Shown: one piece after another, positions 59,564 to 64,000 of the stretch
Numbering within the stretch: position 1 is the first letter of the stretch
Layout of the letters: each line of letters begins with the position of its first letter
From: Ophiodon elongatus
Taxonomy: Eukaryota > Chordata > Actinopteri > Perciformes > Hexagrammidae
Direction: 5' to 3'
Assembly: GCA_016806645.1 (NCBI GenBank)
Contig: JACSYO010001980.1
Span: 930,001-994,000 of the forward strand
DNA length: 64,000 bases
Program-made: the position numbers and the translations under genes
Notes under the pieces: model-generated
Seen by the model: the letters and a program-made list of their open reading frames with translations, nothing else
Told to the model about the DNA's origin: nothing
Databases searched by the model: none

Positions 59564-60706
59564 TGTAAACAGAGAGATTAACACTCGACTGACAGAGGAG
59601 CAGGCCAGGAAAGGAATGGACCGAGCCCTCAAACTAGAACAAGACTTCCTAGAGTGTTTCTCGGGTAAGCGTGAAGAATTTGTGTCTATATGACATGATG
59701 TACACACAAAAATGATGAGTACATACAGAGCATGGGATTTCTCTTTGGCAAACTGGTATAATGTAGTGGATATTGGTTAGGATTATGGCAGCGTCAGATG
59801 GTAAAAATGAGCTACTACACCCGTGTTTGCTCTCCGCTGTACGCTAATCTATTTGATGTGGAGTGGTGATAAAAAAAAATCCTCCATTTCATGATTACAA
59901 GATTTTTTAAATAACAGGTTCTCCATATTTTTGGTTTATTGCTGGCTCACTTCAGCGGCTGATAATATGTGCATTTCCCTTCATAATTTTTTTCTTTTTT
60001 TTTTTAAAAATTGTTTAATGACAACAAATGCCAATGACAAACAAGCCTCTTCAAAGATGAACTTCATTTTTCCATGTTGCTGGCTGAGCTGAATGAATTA
60101 AACGAGAGAATAAAGGCCTTCCGGGAGAACTCAGGGCACTTTAACATTTAAGGGACACATTTAGGGCAAATCACAGCGGTCGACAGAATATGGATGGTTC
60201 GATTTCCACACAAATCCGGCGCTGTCTTCCATTTATTTCTTCAAATCATCACAGCTGTCATATGTGACATTTTAGAAAATGTATGAGACTGAATAAATAT
60301 GTGGTACACTTTGTAGAAATACATGCATAATGATAATACGCCTGTTGTTCAACATTGTGATTCCACACAATATATACAATGTACGCACGATCATACAAAT
60401 ATATTCATAATTGATTATTCCTCTCATTGTCAGGCAAACACATCCGATAAACATCCTTTCTTTCCTTTGTCCCTCTCTTTCTTTCCCTCCGAATGGCTCC
60501 ATTTCCCCCCCTTTTCCTACTATCTCTCTTTTTCTCCTTTTATTCTCCACCCCTCATTGTTTTCTCTCCTTCCCTCACACATCCTTTGTCCTGTTGCAGC
60601 TGTCGTGGATGGGGACAGCTTTGAAGAGGTTTATCACAAAGTAAAGACAGTGATCGAGGAGCAATCAGGGCCTTACATCTGGATCCCCACCCGGGAGAGG
60701 CTGTGA
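490..60706 (+). CDS. dlg4: PSD-95 / DLG4 ortholog, whole gene span (multi-exon)
   Basis: This is the full coding span of a MAGUK scaffold protein of the excitatory postsynaptic density. Conceptual splicing gives 756 aa (mammalian PSD-95 is 724). Residues 1-10 are the palmitoylated N-terminus, about 95-181 PDZ1, 190-276 PDZ2, 342-424 PDZ3, 460-530 SH3, and 565-750 the guanylate-kinase-like domain. All three PDZ domains have a GLGF carboxylate loop and an alpha-B histidine (THSQAV, MHEDAV, THEQAA), so they are class I. I chose DLG4 over DLG1/2/3 from the first exon MDCLCIVTTK, the PDZ1-2 linker AEKVTEIKLIKGPKG, the PDZ2-3 linker YLGSDYPQALTPTSP, the short SH3-GK hook without the PSD-93 insert, and the C-terminus RERL. 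The GK domain lacks a canonical ATP P-loop; in this family it is a peptide-binding fold. The a or b paralog cannot be assigned. The L27-type beta N-terminus of DLG4 was not seen. Confidence 0.96.
2979..3020. repeat. Perfect 19-bp hairpin
   Basis: Arms at 2979-2997 and 3002-3020 are exact reverse complements, separated by the 4-base loop tgat. The arm contains ATAAGATGTTCAAGGC. It lies about 130 bases before a MITE but is not part of its terminal repeats. Confidence 0.9.
3151..3450. mobile_element. Teleost MITE, GAGCTGCAATGATTA type (hAT-like)
   Basis: The left end TGAGCTGCAATGATTAATTG and right end AATAATAGTTATGTGCAGCC-CTA are the inverted termini of a very common fish MITE with AATCGATTA-rich subterminal sequence. 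Internal phrases such as GACATTTGAGGAC and TTTTCTGACATCTTATAGA also fit that family as I remember it. No target duplication is clear. Confidence 0.7.
10214..10255 (+). CDS. Weak candidate for a further alternative first exon
   Basis: An ATG opens 14 codons (MKGRTKLPSLCPCV) that end in phase 0 at gtaggt, which would fit exon 2. A pyrimidine-rich stretch lies upstream. I know no matching DLG N-terminus, and short ATG-to-donor segments are common by chance. Confidence 0.12.
10782..10789. promoter_or_regulatory. CRE-like palindrome TGACGTCA
   Basis: This is an exact 8-base CREB/ATF consensus in intron 1, with no other promoter signal nearby. Confidence 0.25.
11045..11131. repeat. (TG)n microsatellite with TCTG/TATG variants
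   Basis: This is an imperfect TG repeat of about 85 bases, interrupted by TC and TA units. Confidence 0.9.
11560..12390 (+). mobile_element. Degenerate Tc1/mariner transposase fossil
   Basis: Fragments in shifting frames match a fish Tc1-type (DDE) transposase in the right order. TSFVKRSGGDVMVQW near 11946 corresponds to the VKHGGGSVMVWG block, HTAKATTEIF near 12139 to the DPKHTAKAT block, and ITREDTKSLLRSVGRKLQTV-IDCK (12288-12360) to the C-terminal block. Stops and frameshifts interrupt it, so it is dead. The non-coding flank from about 11280 resembles the 5' region of such elements. I could not define the terminal repeats. Confidence 0.75.
16835..16881. repeat. Compound (CT)n(CA)n microsatellite
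   Basis: A run of CT dinucleotides (to about 16859) passes directly into a run of CA dinucleotides. Confidence 0.9.
17445..17490 (+). mobile_element. 3' tail of a fish retroelement, with (TATC)n
   Basis: The phrase CCTTGCGGGATTAATAAAGT followed by ATTTATCTATCTATC is a tail frequently seen at 3' ends of fish non-LTR elements or SINEs. The body of the element is not recognisable upstream. Confidence 0.4.
18499..18506. promoter_or_regulatory. CRE-like palindrome TGACGTCA
   Basis: This is an exact CREB/ATF consensus inside a locally CpG-richer stretch (18460-18545), about 1.7 kb upstream of exon 1b. A role at that promoter is speculative. Confidence 0.35.
19821..19909. repeat. (GA)n microsatellite
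   Basis: This is about 90 bases of GA with GAGC and ACA interruptions, ending some 50 bases before the CpG-rich segment of exon 1b. Confidence 0.9.
19960..20241 (+). promoter_or_regulatory. CpG-rich promoter/5'UTR candidate for exon 1b
   Basis: This segment is clearly richer in CpG than the AT-rich intron around it, with many CG dinucleotides between about 20020 and 20190. It directly precedes exon 1b and follows a (GA)n tract at 19821-19909. No TATA box is evident. Several out-of-frame ATGs lie in it, so any leader starting far upstream would carry short upstream ORFs. A promoter role is inferred from position and composition only. Confidence 0.5.
20242..20301 (+). CDS. dlg4: Exon 1b: alternative first exon, PSD-93-like N-terminus
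   Basis: The exon encodes 20 codons, starting MCQCKVIC and ending TLSLMFGCK, then a consensus donor gtaagc in phase 0. It therefore splices in frame to the exon at 30898. An alternative N-terminus of DLG2/PSD-93 has the same C-x-C-K-V start and the same TLSLMFGCK end. The cysteines at residues 2, 4 and 8 are candidate palmitoylation sites by analogy. An in-frame ATG at 20200 would add 14 residues, but its context is poor (C at -3) and the family homology begins at 20242. The preceding 250 bases are CpG-rich, which fits a separate promoter. Transcript data are needed to show that it is used. Confidence 0.8.
22726..22743. repeat. 18-bp perfect palindrome
   Basis: CTGAGAATCGATTCTCAG is its own reverse complement. 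No function is evident. Confidence 0.8.
24093..24134. repeat. (TG)n microsatellite
   Basis: This is a pure TG run of about 42 bases. Confidence 0.95.
28684..28838. repeat. Perfect 40-bp inverted repeat with 75-bp spacer
   Basis: The left arm 28684-28723 and right arm 28799-28838 are exact reverse complements over 40 bases (core TCATCACATAGTAAATGGGG). The spacer contains a T-rich run. Similarity degrades immediately outside the arms. I do not recognise a transposon family. Confidence 0.9.
30898..31059 (+). CDS. dlg4: Exon 2: common N-terminal exon (KYRYQDEE...)
   Basis: This 54-codon exon follows tgtctgcag and ends in phase 0 at gtagga. The first half, KYRYQDEETPPLEHSPAHL, matches mammalian PSD-95 residues 11-29 almost exactly. 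The second half (HMSDKNL..., IHGY..., HISPVK) is absent from mammalian PSD-95 but resembles the matching region of PSD-93. A (CA)n repeat starts a few bases after the donor. Confidence 0.93.
31065..31097. repeat. (CA)n microsatellite at the exon 2 donor
   Basis: A pure CA run begins five bases after the GT of the exon 2 splice donor. Confidence 0.9.
35036..35438. mobile_element. hAT-like non-autonomous element with target duplication
   Basis: The left end CAGGGTTACCACTC and right end GCAACTCTG are imperfect inverted termini of the CAGGGTT type. The direct repeat ATTTAT flanks it at 35030-35035 and 35439-35444. The interior carries the repeated theme CCAGGACTTTGCCAGGACA. It is 403 bases long with no coding capacity. 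Confidence 0.65.
36930..36986 (+). CDS. dlg4: Candidate 57-nt cassette exon
   Basis: A good acceptor (ttctgttgttttgcag) and donor (ACACTG|gtaaga) bound an open 19-codon phase-0 segment, PVLMSTGHTPMYTSAVSTL. Including or skipping it leaves the frame intact. I know no counterpart in mammalian PSD-95. It lies between exon 2 and the NTDTL exon, where the linker before PDZ1 is variable among DLG proteins. The Ser/Thr-rich content suits a disordered linker. The exon call rests on splice signals and phase alone. Confidence 0.6.
39262..40329. mobile_element. MITE interrupted by a nested element
   Basis: The left end TTAAAGGGCCAGTGTTTAGC and the right end, reading inward on the other strand TTAGAGGGACAGTGTGTAGG, are the inverted termini of a widespread fish MITE. 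The left remnant runs to about 39335 and the right remnant from about 40150 (TTGCAATCTGCAACTACACCG is typical of its 3' half, in 20-base pieces TTGCAATCTGCAACTACACC). Between them about 800 bases of other sequence, including ACCTGAGAGGTCTGATGGGG, resemble a repeat of a different family. Confidence 0.65.
41310..41735. mobile_element. Degenerate MITE-like stretch
   Basis: TAGGGATACAGCGATTC with TTTGATACCGATAAAGAT at the left, and CACTGATATCCGATCC at the right, resemble an old fish MITE with GATACCGATA subterminal motifs. The right terminus is not recognisable, so the boundaries are soft. Confidence 0.35.
46167..46220 (+). CDS. dlg4: Exon: linker segment before PDZ1 (VNTDTL)
   Basis: The exon encodes GNTPPVVVNTDTLDGSPY, 18 codons in phase 0, between a ctccag acceptor and a gtaagg donor. 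It is equivalent in length and sequence to the ANSPPVIVNTDTLEAPGY segment of PSD-95. Confidence 0.93.
46221..47127 (+). other. Intron between VNTDTL and VNGTEG exons
   Basis: This is 907 bases of unique-looking AT-rich sequence. I recognise nothing in it. Confidence 0.7.
47128..47178 (+). CDS. dlg4: Exon: start of PDZ1 (VNGTEGEIEYEEITLER)
   Basis: These 17 phase-0 codons lie between a ctgacag acceptor and a gtgagt donor. The segment YEEITLER forms the first beta strand leading into PDZ1 and is nearly invariant in the DLG family. Confidence 0.95.
47335..47459 (+). CDS. dlg4: Exon: PDZ1, first part
   Basis: The exon encodes [17 protein letters not shown], then VGDDPSIFITKIIPGG and AAAQDGRL. 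GLGF is the carboxylate-binding loop. It ends after two bases of a codon (AG) at donor gtgaaa. Residues are about 100-140 of the 756-aa form. Confidence 0.96.
49207..49267. repeat. (GA)n microsatellite
   Basis: This is about 60 bases of GA with one GC interruption, in the intron splitting PDZ1. Confidence 0.95.
49845..49872 (+). repeat. (CT)n run serving as 3' splice-site pyrimidine tract
   Basis: A CT dinucleotide run ends directly in the TTAG acceptor of the second PDZ1 exon. Confidence 0.85.
49873..50042 (+). CDS. dlg4: Exon: PDZ1 second part and PDZ1-PDZ2 linker
   Basis: The exon encodes VNDCILFVNDVDVREVTH, the alpha-B helix with its class I histidine, and the linker RRKPAAEKVTEIKLIKGPKG. 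Its acceptor is a (CT)n run ending in ttag. The first base completes the split codon as AGT (Ser), where mammalian PSD-95 has Arg. The donor is gtatgt. Confidence 0.95.
50178..50244 (+). repeat. (CT)n microsatellite upstream of the PDZ2 exon
   Basis: This is about 65 bases of CT with TTCT interruptions, ending 18 bases before the CAG acceptor at 50259-50261. Confidence 0.9.
50262..50398 (+). CDS. dlg4: Exon: PDZ2, first part
   Basis: The exon encodes [20 protein letters not shown], then YVTKIIEGGAAHKDGRLQ and IGDKILA. This is essentially identical to PSD-95 PDZ2. It follows a 60-base (CT)n-rich tract and ends in phase 0 at a weak donor, GCG|gttggt. The donor was chosen because the next exon begins with V-N-N in frame, as DKILAVNS in PSD-95 requires. 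Confidence 0.93.
50399..51674 (+). other. Intron within PDZ2
   Basis: This is 1.3 kb beginning at a weak gttggt donor. It carries a complete hAT-like MITE at 51205-51469. If retained, the open frame continues about 54 codons to a stop near 50560. Confidence 0.7.
51205..51469. mobile_element. hAT-type MITE with 8-bp target duplication
   Basis: The left end TAGGGCTGTCCTCGACC and right end GGCAGCCCTA are inverted termini of the TAGGGCTG class. The flanking 8-mers CTAAAATG (51197-51204) and CTAAAATT (51470-51477) differ at one base, as expected for a hAT target duplication. It has no coding capacity and sits in the intron that splits PDZ2. Confidence 0.8.
51675..51819 (+). CDS. dlg4: Exon: PDZ2, second part
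   Basis: The exon encodes VNNVCLEDVMHEDAVGALKN, then TAEVVYLRVAKP and the start of the linker (NNLFLTNSYNPPDLTS). The alpha-B histidine is in VMHEDAV. It ends one base into a codon at gtaagc. Confidence 0.95.
51820..52262 (+). other. Intron before the PDZ2-PDZ3 linker exon
   Basis: This is 443 bases of AT-rich sequence. I see no element in it. Confidence 0.7.
52263..52398 (+). CDS. dlg4: Exon: PDZ2-PDZ3 linker
   Basis: The exon encodes YSHMDTELSHPNYLGSDYP, then QALTPTSPSRFSP and GDDDIPR. The YLGxDYPxAxTPTSPxRxSP pattern is diagnostic for PSD-95 among the DLG proteins. The TP/SP motifs are potential proline-directed phosphorylation sites. The acceptor is ttttcccag and the donor gtgagc. Confidence 0.94.
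52572..52728 (+). CDS. dlg4: Exon: PDZ3, first part
   Basis: The exon encodes EPRRVLIHRGSTGLGFNIVG, then GEDGEGIFISFILAGGPAD and LSGELHKGDQILS. It contains the REPRR lead-in and GLGF loop of the PDZ3 that binds neuroligin/CRIPT-type C-termini in mammals. Donor is gtaaag, phase 0. Confidence 0.96.
52847..52949 (+). CDS. dlg4: Exon: PDZ3, second part
   Basis: The exon encodes VNGVDLRMATHEQAAAALKN, then AGQTVTIIAQYRPD. The His in THEQAA is the class I specificity residue (HEQAAIALKN in mammals). It follows a (TG)-rich acceptor region ending tgtcag and stops one base into a codon at gtaaag. Confidence 0.96.
53177..53291 (+). CDS. dlg4: Exon: PDZ3-SH3 linker
   Basis: The exon encodes [20 protein letters not shown], then MGSGTTTLRSNPKRGFYI. 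This covers the extra helix after PDZ3 and the start of SH3. The donor is weak (AG|gtctcg), but the downstream exon restores Arg and the ALFDYD motif in frame. Confidence 0.95.
53440..53690 (+). mobile_element. Teleost SINE (tRNA-derived type)
   Basis: The run GAAGTGTCCTTGGGCAGGAC, then CCCCAAATTGCTCCCG and CATCAGTGTATGAATGTGTG, and the end AGAAAGGCGCTATACAAGTC with CATTTACCATT, match a common fish SINE as I remember it. GTTTCGATCC near its start resembles a pol III B box. It lies in the same orientation as the gene. The family name is not assigned. Confidence 0.7.
54099..54457. mobile_element. MITE with GGGACTGGGCAA termini
   Basis: GGGACTGGGCAA at 54099-54110 and TTGCCCAGTCCT at 54446-54457 are inverted termini matching over 11 of 12 bases. 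The subterminal sequence is rich in CGATATTG and ATCGTGTCGATACGAT motifs, typical of a common fish MITE. No target duplication is evident. Confidence 0.75.
56294..56470 (+). CDS. dlg4: Exon: SH3 domain
   Basis: The exon encodes ALFDYDKTADCGFLSQALGF, then RFGDVLHVLDCGDEEWWQAR and KVCPQNEAEEVGFIPSKH. ALFDYD and EEWWQAR are the SH3 hallmarks, close to mammalian PSD-95. The MAGUK SH3 packs against the GK domain rather than acting as a classical proline binder. Confidence 0.96.
56625..56667 (+). CDS. dlg4: Exon: SH3-hook segment (RVERKEWSRVNTKER)
   Basis: This is a 43-base exon between a ctatag acceptor and a gtaagt donor. It carries the RVERKEWSR strand that leads into the hook region between SH3 and GK. 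It ends in phase 0. Confidence 0.92.
56763..56793 (+). CDS. dlg4: Exon: short hook microexon (DHGRDSLGTQ)
   Basis: This is a 31-base exon between tgttgcag and gtaatt. Its product DHGRDSLGTQ lines up with the WGSSSGSQG hook segment of mammalian PSD-95. It ends one base into a Gly codon completed by the next exon. Confidence 0.85.
56794..57384 (+). other. Intron in the hook region
   Basis: This is 591 bases. I see no repeat or regulatory structure in it. Confidence 0.6.
57385..57432 (+). CDS. dlg4: Exon: hook to GK (RDKTSQSYETVTQVE)
   Basis: This is a 48-base exon between ccag and gtaagg. SYETVTQVE corresponds to SYETVTQME immediately before the GK domain in PSD-95. The length is a multiple of three. 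Confidence 0.93.
57517..57618 (+). CDS. dlg4: Exon: GK domain, N-terminal part
   Basis: The exon encodes VHYARPIIILGPVKDRINDD, then LLSEFPDKFGSCVP. The ILGP segment replaces the nucleotide P-loop of true guanylate kinases, as in all DLG proteins. The acceptor is a UC-rich tract ending in the less common AAG (gctaag). Donor is gtaagt. Confidence 0.95.
57619..58811 (+). other. Intron within GK, mostly one transposon
   Basis: This is 1193 bases, of which 57689-58710 is a single element with terminal inverted repeats. The residual host intron is only about 170 bases. A short (TG)n precedes the 3' splice site. Confidence 0.85.
57689..58710. mobile_element. 1.0-kb non-autonomous DNA transposon in the GK intron
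   Basis: The left terminus GGGTACATCCCAAGTCTCTT and the right terminus (reverse complement GGGTGCGTCCCAAGTCTCTT, each then AA) are inverted repeats of at least 22 bases with two mismatches. AGT flanks both sides (57686-57688 and 58711-58713) as a possible 3-bp target duplication. Near the left end, CTCCTCGCTCCTCGC and GAGGAGCGAGGAGCGAGG form a further hairpin. There is no coding capacity. The superfamily is uncertain; a 3-bp duplication would fit PIF/Harbinger. Confidence 0.8.
58812..58984 (+). CDS. dlg4: Exon: GK domain, middle part
   Basis: The exon encodes [20 protein letters not shown], then SREQMEKDIQSHRFIEAG and [20 protein letters not shown]. These are the GMP-binding-fold residues used for phosphopeptide binding in MAGUKs. 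The 173-base length means that skipping this exon would shift the frame. Donor is gtgcgc, phase 0. Confidence 0.96.
58985..59317 (+). other. Intron within GK
   Basis: This is 333 bases of AT-rich sequence. It ends in a GAGCAG tandem acceptor. Nothing else is seen. Confidence 0.7.
59318..59430 (+). CDS. dlg4: Exon: GK domain, central beta strands
   Basis: The exon encodes [20 protein letters not shown], then QLHPIAIFVRPKSLENV. Frame requires the acceptor at gagcag|CAAGGG, so the joined protein reads AEQ-QGKHC with one Gln more than mammalian PSD-95 (AEQGKHC). Donor is gtatgt. Confidence 0.93.
59528..59562. repeat. (TG)n microsatellite
   Basis: A pure TG run ends about 10 bases before the acceptor of the GK exon at 59573. 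Confidence 0.95.
59573..59664 (+). CDS. dlg4: Exon: GK domain, C-terminal helices
   Basis: The exon encodes LEINTRLTEEQARKGMDRAL, then KLEQDFLECFS. It matches the [24 protein letters not shown] region. It follows a (TG)n tract and the acceptor aaacag, with donor gtaagc. Confidence 0.95.
59665..60599 (+). other. Last intron
   Basis: This is 935 bases. Positions about 60435-60590 are strongly pyrimidine-rich and run into the 3' splice site of the last exon. I see nothing else in it. Confidence 0.7.
60600..60706 (+). CDS. dlg4: Last coding exon: GK C-terminus and stop
   Basis: The exon encodes AVVDGDSFEEVYHKVKTVIE, then EQSGPYIWIPTRERL and TGA. The ending RERL is the PSD-95 C-terminus. About 150 bases of pyrimidine-rich sequence precede the gttgcag acceptor. 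Confidence 0.96.
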
Positions 60707-62049
60707 TGCTGCACCCATCCAAACCACCCTCTTTCTCACGACCACCAACCAACGCCACCCTTCACCCTCATGGCCAAGCCAGCCTCGCCTGCCTGTCTGT
60801 CCTCCAGCAAAGTCAGTGCTTAGGCAATCACTGAGAATGACACAGAGAGACAAATGCATATTAAGACAAACACAGAGACAAACACAGGAAGTGACACAGC
60901 AAGGCAAGGAACGATACCAAAAAAGAGACTCTGAGACAGATGTGAACACAGCGCTGTGTAATTAGACTGCAAGAGACTGAGAGAAAAGACTTAGTCAGTA
61001 TTCCACTTTAACGAGGCAGGACTTAGTGTCGAGGCTATGTTCACACTCTGCATTAAAATGCATCTTGGCCACAAGTGGACAACTCTAAATACAGCTGTGA
61101 CTGCACCCAAAACTGGGGACGCAGTTGATTTAGCGTTGTCAAAAAACTTCGTGTGTAATTCGTGTTTTTTTCTGTTTAGATGCAGTTTCCCAACAGATAA
61201 AAGCAAATGTGAAGCGAAATCCAATCACAAGCGATTACATGAGAGATTTCAGATGCATTCTGATGCCATGTGTGAACTGCAGTCCATCTGGATCTCAACA
61301 CTGTCTGGACACAAGACATTAGGTCTGACTACGGCTTGAAAGAGAATAGAGGGTGACCCAGCAGGGACGGACCCCGAGGTAGTATTAAGACCACCTCAAC
61401 CTCTCACGCCCCCATTAAACACCTCTACGCGCCTATGTCTGAGATGGAGGCGCCCAAATAGACTCTGGCCCCTCTTTTTATATCACCTCCTGGCTTTCTG
61501 TCCTCCTCCTCCTGTCAGCTCTGCCTTGTTTCAGGACAGGAAAGGGGGAAGACTGAGAACGGGGCGCCCAGATCCTGCTGAGTCTCTCTTGATGAGGCGT
61601 CTTTTCTCGGCAAAGTGTCCCTTTTCTTGTGAATCTCCTCTTGGTTCTTAGTGTGAACAACTCAGAATAACACCTCAGTGACCAAGACTGACATTTGCCT
61701 AATCACCCATGTTGAATATTGCGAGGCATTATTTAAAGGCAGTTCAAATAATTATAATGATAAAAAACTCATATGCTGAATTTGTGCATGCATCCTCAAA
61801 GACAATGGCGACAGGAGACAAAAACTTTGGAAAAATCTGACTAAAAAAAGAAAGAAAAAAATGATAAAAAAAAAAGAAAGTAATTAAGTGGGGTGTGTTC
61901 TCCTTCTCCACCTCCTTATTGTGGAGGAGTTTTTTTAGCATGTCTCATGAAGGAAGAAGAGAAGAGTGACACAGTCATGAGATATGGTCATGAGAGGCCA
62001 AACCTGAGCGCAGTAGATGCTCTGACATACGTTGAGCCTCTTGCTCTCT

Positions 62050-62127
62050 GACGCACACACACTCACGCAACCACACACTCTCACACCCATCCACGCACGC
62101 ACGCACGCACACACACACACACACACG
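62050..62127. repeat. CA/CACG-rich microsatellite
   Basis: This is an imperfect CA repeat with ACGC units in the 3' region. Confidence 0.85.
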
Positions 62128-62349
62128 TAGAGTTGTAACCTCAGCTGTAACCTAGCACACTCCTCTACAGGGCGACTGGCTGTTCTGACCTGCTAGTCAG
62201 AATCCAGGATGAATGTTATCTCTCTAGGCACAAACAGCAGAGCTGTTAGCTTCATCGCACCGCAGCCGACTCACTGATCACTCTTCCAAAAGAATCCCTC
62301 AGCCGCAGACGTACACACCGTTTCCAGTGGCCGCAGTAAAAGCCATGGC

Positions 62350-62512
<163 letters not shown>

Positions 62513-62613
62513 ATTCGTGAGTGGAAACTCCTCTTTGTGGGAGGAATAGGTCTTCTTTTACTATCTATCTTCCACTTTTTCTCTGCTTCTTTCTCCCTCT
62601 TGTGTCCACACAA

Positions 62614-62643
62614 ATTAAAGCTAAGTCATGTCTAACAAATAAA
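62614..62643 (+). promoter_or_regulatory. Candidate polyadenylation signals
   Basis: ATTAAA lies at 62614-62619 and AATAAA at 62638-62643, just after the long TG tract and about 1.9 kb past the stop codon. No clear downstream GU-rich element follows, only AT-rich sequence. A later site is possible. Confidence 0.35.
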
Positions 62644-63748
62644 TGGCCTATATATATATATAAATATATATATAAATATAAATATGAATATAAATATATA
62701 TCTTTTTTATGACAATTTCTAACGGGACTAAGTCTGTAAAAATCAACATCTCCAAACGATATTCCATTGGTTCCTTTGGGTAATATTGCAGTTTGGTTGT
62801 TGAATTTACTCACATTCCCATTTTATTGTTGTAAAACGCAGCAAAAATCTACTCAGAAATAACTGAACCGTTCAATGTAAAGCAGACCTCACACTAGAGC
62901 TTTGAACTGACATATTTGACATGTTCTCGTGTATGTCGAAAACGAATTGAAACACATGTACAATGCAGCTGTGTGTGACTGTGTGCGTGTGCATACGTGT
63001 GTTTGCTGCTTGTGTGTGTGTATGTGTGTGCGGGTGACAAGAAAACGTGTGTTGTGTATAAAATATAAATGATACTATATGAGAATATTTATCCTTTATA
63101 ACATCCACTGGTGGTTATAATGTATAATACATTAATGGGTGGTGTGCGTATGTGTGTGTGCCAGAGCGAGAGAGTGAGACGCACATGAAGATGTAGTGCA
63201 ATACTGCTATGATGTTATGCAATGAAGATGGTTTTACGTGTGTCTAAGATTTAAACAGTATTTATAAAGTTTGCACTGACGGCATTATATGCTACAGGTA
63301 TCAGCAAGAAAACGACAGAGGACTCAAAGGTTTTATGAGCATGTGTTTGTATTTACTTATAATTTGTTCTGAATTATAAGAGTGAAGGTGGAAGTATTGA
63401 TGGAAGTGACCATTCATATTTATTGTTTGTTTATTTTTGCTCACTTGCTTCTCTCAGCTCAAGGTGGAAGAGCCGAGGCTCGTGAATGTCAAGTATCAAG
63501 TTTTGGTTTATGATTTATGATTTATTTATATCTGTCACAGGTTCCCTCTCAAGTCTGTATATTTTTGTATTTTCTTTTCTCCACATTGAGAGAGCGTTTG
63601 GGTCTCGGCCAGAAATGCTGTAAATATAATAGAGATGTTGGAGTGCTGTGTGGCTTTAGATTTAGCCGTGCACACTGCAGAATTGATGCGAGTACAGGAT
63701 CCATCAGAGCCACAGCCCAGTTTACCAGCTCAAACACAGAAACAACAT

Positions 63749-63797
63749 CTGCACACACACACACACACACAAACAGACACACACACACACACACACA
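63749..63797. repeat. (CA)n microsatellite
   Basis: Two CA runs are separated by AAACAG near the end of the window. Confidence 0.9.
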
Positions 63798-64000
63798 AAG
63801 ATATCAGAACATCCATTTACATTTACACATTGAGAGAATTACAGAAACAACAACACCTGACAACACATCCATGAATGAAATATGTTTTCAATTTCTTTAT
63901 TTGAGGGTTCAATGTATTTCTTATAATATCTCTCTCAGCCATCCGTATCATAGTGTGATATTCCTTATAAAATATATGAATTTTTACAGAAAAGACTGAT

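Noticed and set aside
490..60706. Assignment to DLG2 (PSD-93) because of exon 1b and the exon 2 tail
   Set aside because: PDZ linkers, the PDZ2-PDZ3 linker, the short hook region and the C-terminus all follow PSD-95, and exon 1a is the PSD-95 start.

Overview
The window is one animal gene and its introns. The gene is an ortholog of DLG4 (PSD-95, the postsynaptic membrane-associated guanylate kinase scaffold), read on the plus strand from a first coding exon at 490-519 to a stop codon at 60704-60706. Long introns, vertebrate splice signals, abundant (CA)n/(CT)n tracts, a Tc1-like transposase fossil, and MITE and SINE types I recognise as common in ray-finned fish point to a teleost, probably a spiny-rayed one. 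I cannot tell dlg4a from dlg4b. I found no second protein-coding gene, tRNA, rRNA or CRISPR array.

Layout. Positions 1-489 are a pyrimidine-rich tract that switches to a purine/G-rich leader. The PSD-95-type first exon (MDCLCIVTTK, with the Cys3/Cys5 palmitoylation motif) follows. Intron 1 is about 30 kb. Inside it, at 20242-20301, lies a second convincing first exon (20 codons, ending TLSLMFGCK). It matches an alternative N-terminus I know from the paralog DLG2/PSD-93 and sits in a CpG-rich segment next to a (GA)n tract. Both first exons end in phase 0 and can join the common exon at 30898. Exons 30898, 36930 (a candidate 57-nt cassette), 46167 and 47128 encode the linker before PDZ1. PDZ1 is encoded at 47335 and 49873, PDZ2 at 50262 and 51675, and the linker at 52263. 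PDZ3 is at 52572 and 52847, with the PDZ3-SH3 linker at 53177. The SH3/hook region spans 56294-57432, and the guanylate-kinase-like domain runs from 57517 to 60706. Every junction keeps frame. The predicted protein is 756 aa from the first exon without the cassette, 775 with it, and 10 residues longer from the internal first exon.

How it works. The N-terminus decides membrane anchoring by cysteine palmitoylation. The three class I PDZ domains (GLGF loops, alpha-B histidines) bind receptor and channel C-termini. The SH3-GK module binds GKAP/SAPAP-type partners. Choice between the two first exons would change the lipid anchor without touching the scaffold.

The rest is intronic and 3' flanking DNA. 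It holds a nested MITE (39262-40329), a 1.0-kb element with terminal inverted repeats between GK exons (57689-58710), hAT-like MITEs with target duplications (35036-35438, 51205-51469), a SINE (53440-53690), a perfect 40-bp inverted repeat (28684-28838), a 19-bp perfect hairpin (2979-3020), and a very long (TG)n tract in the 3' region. All calls are by eye. Family comparisons are from memory, not from a search.
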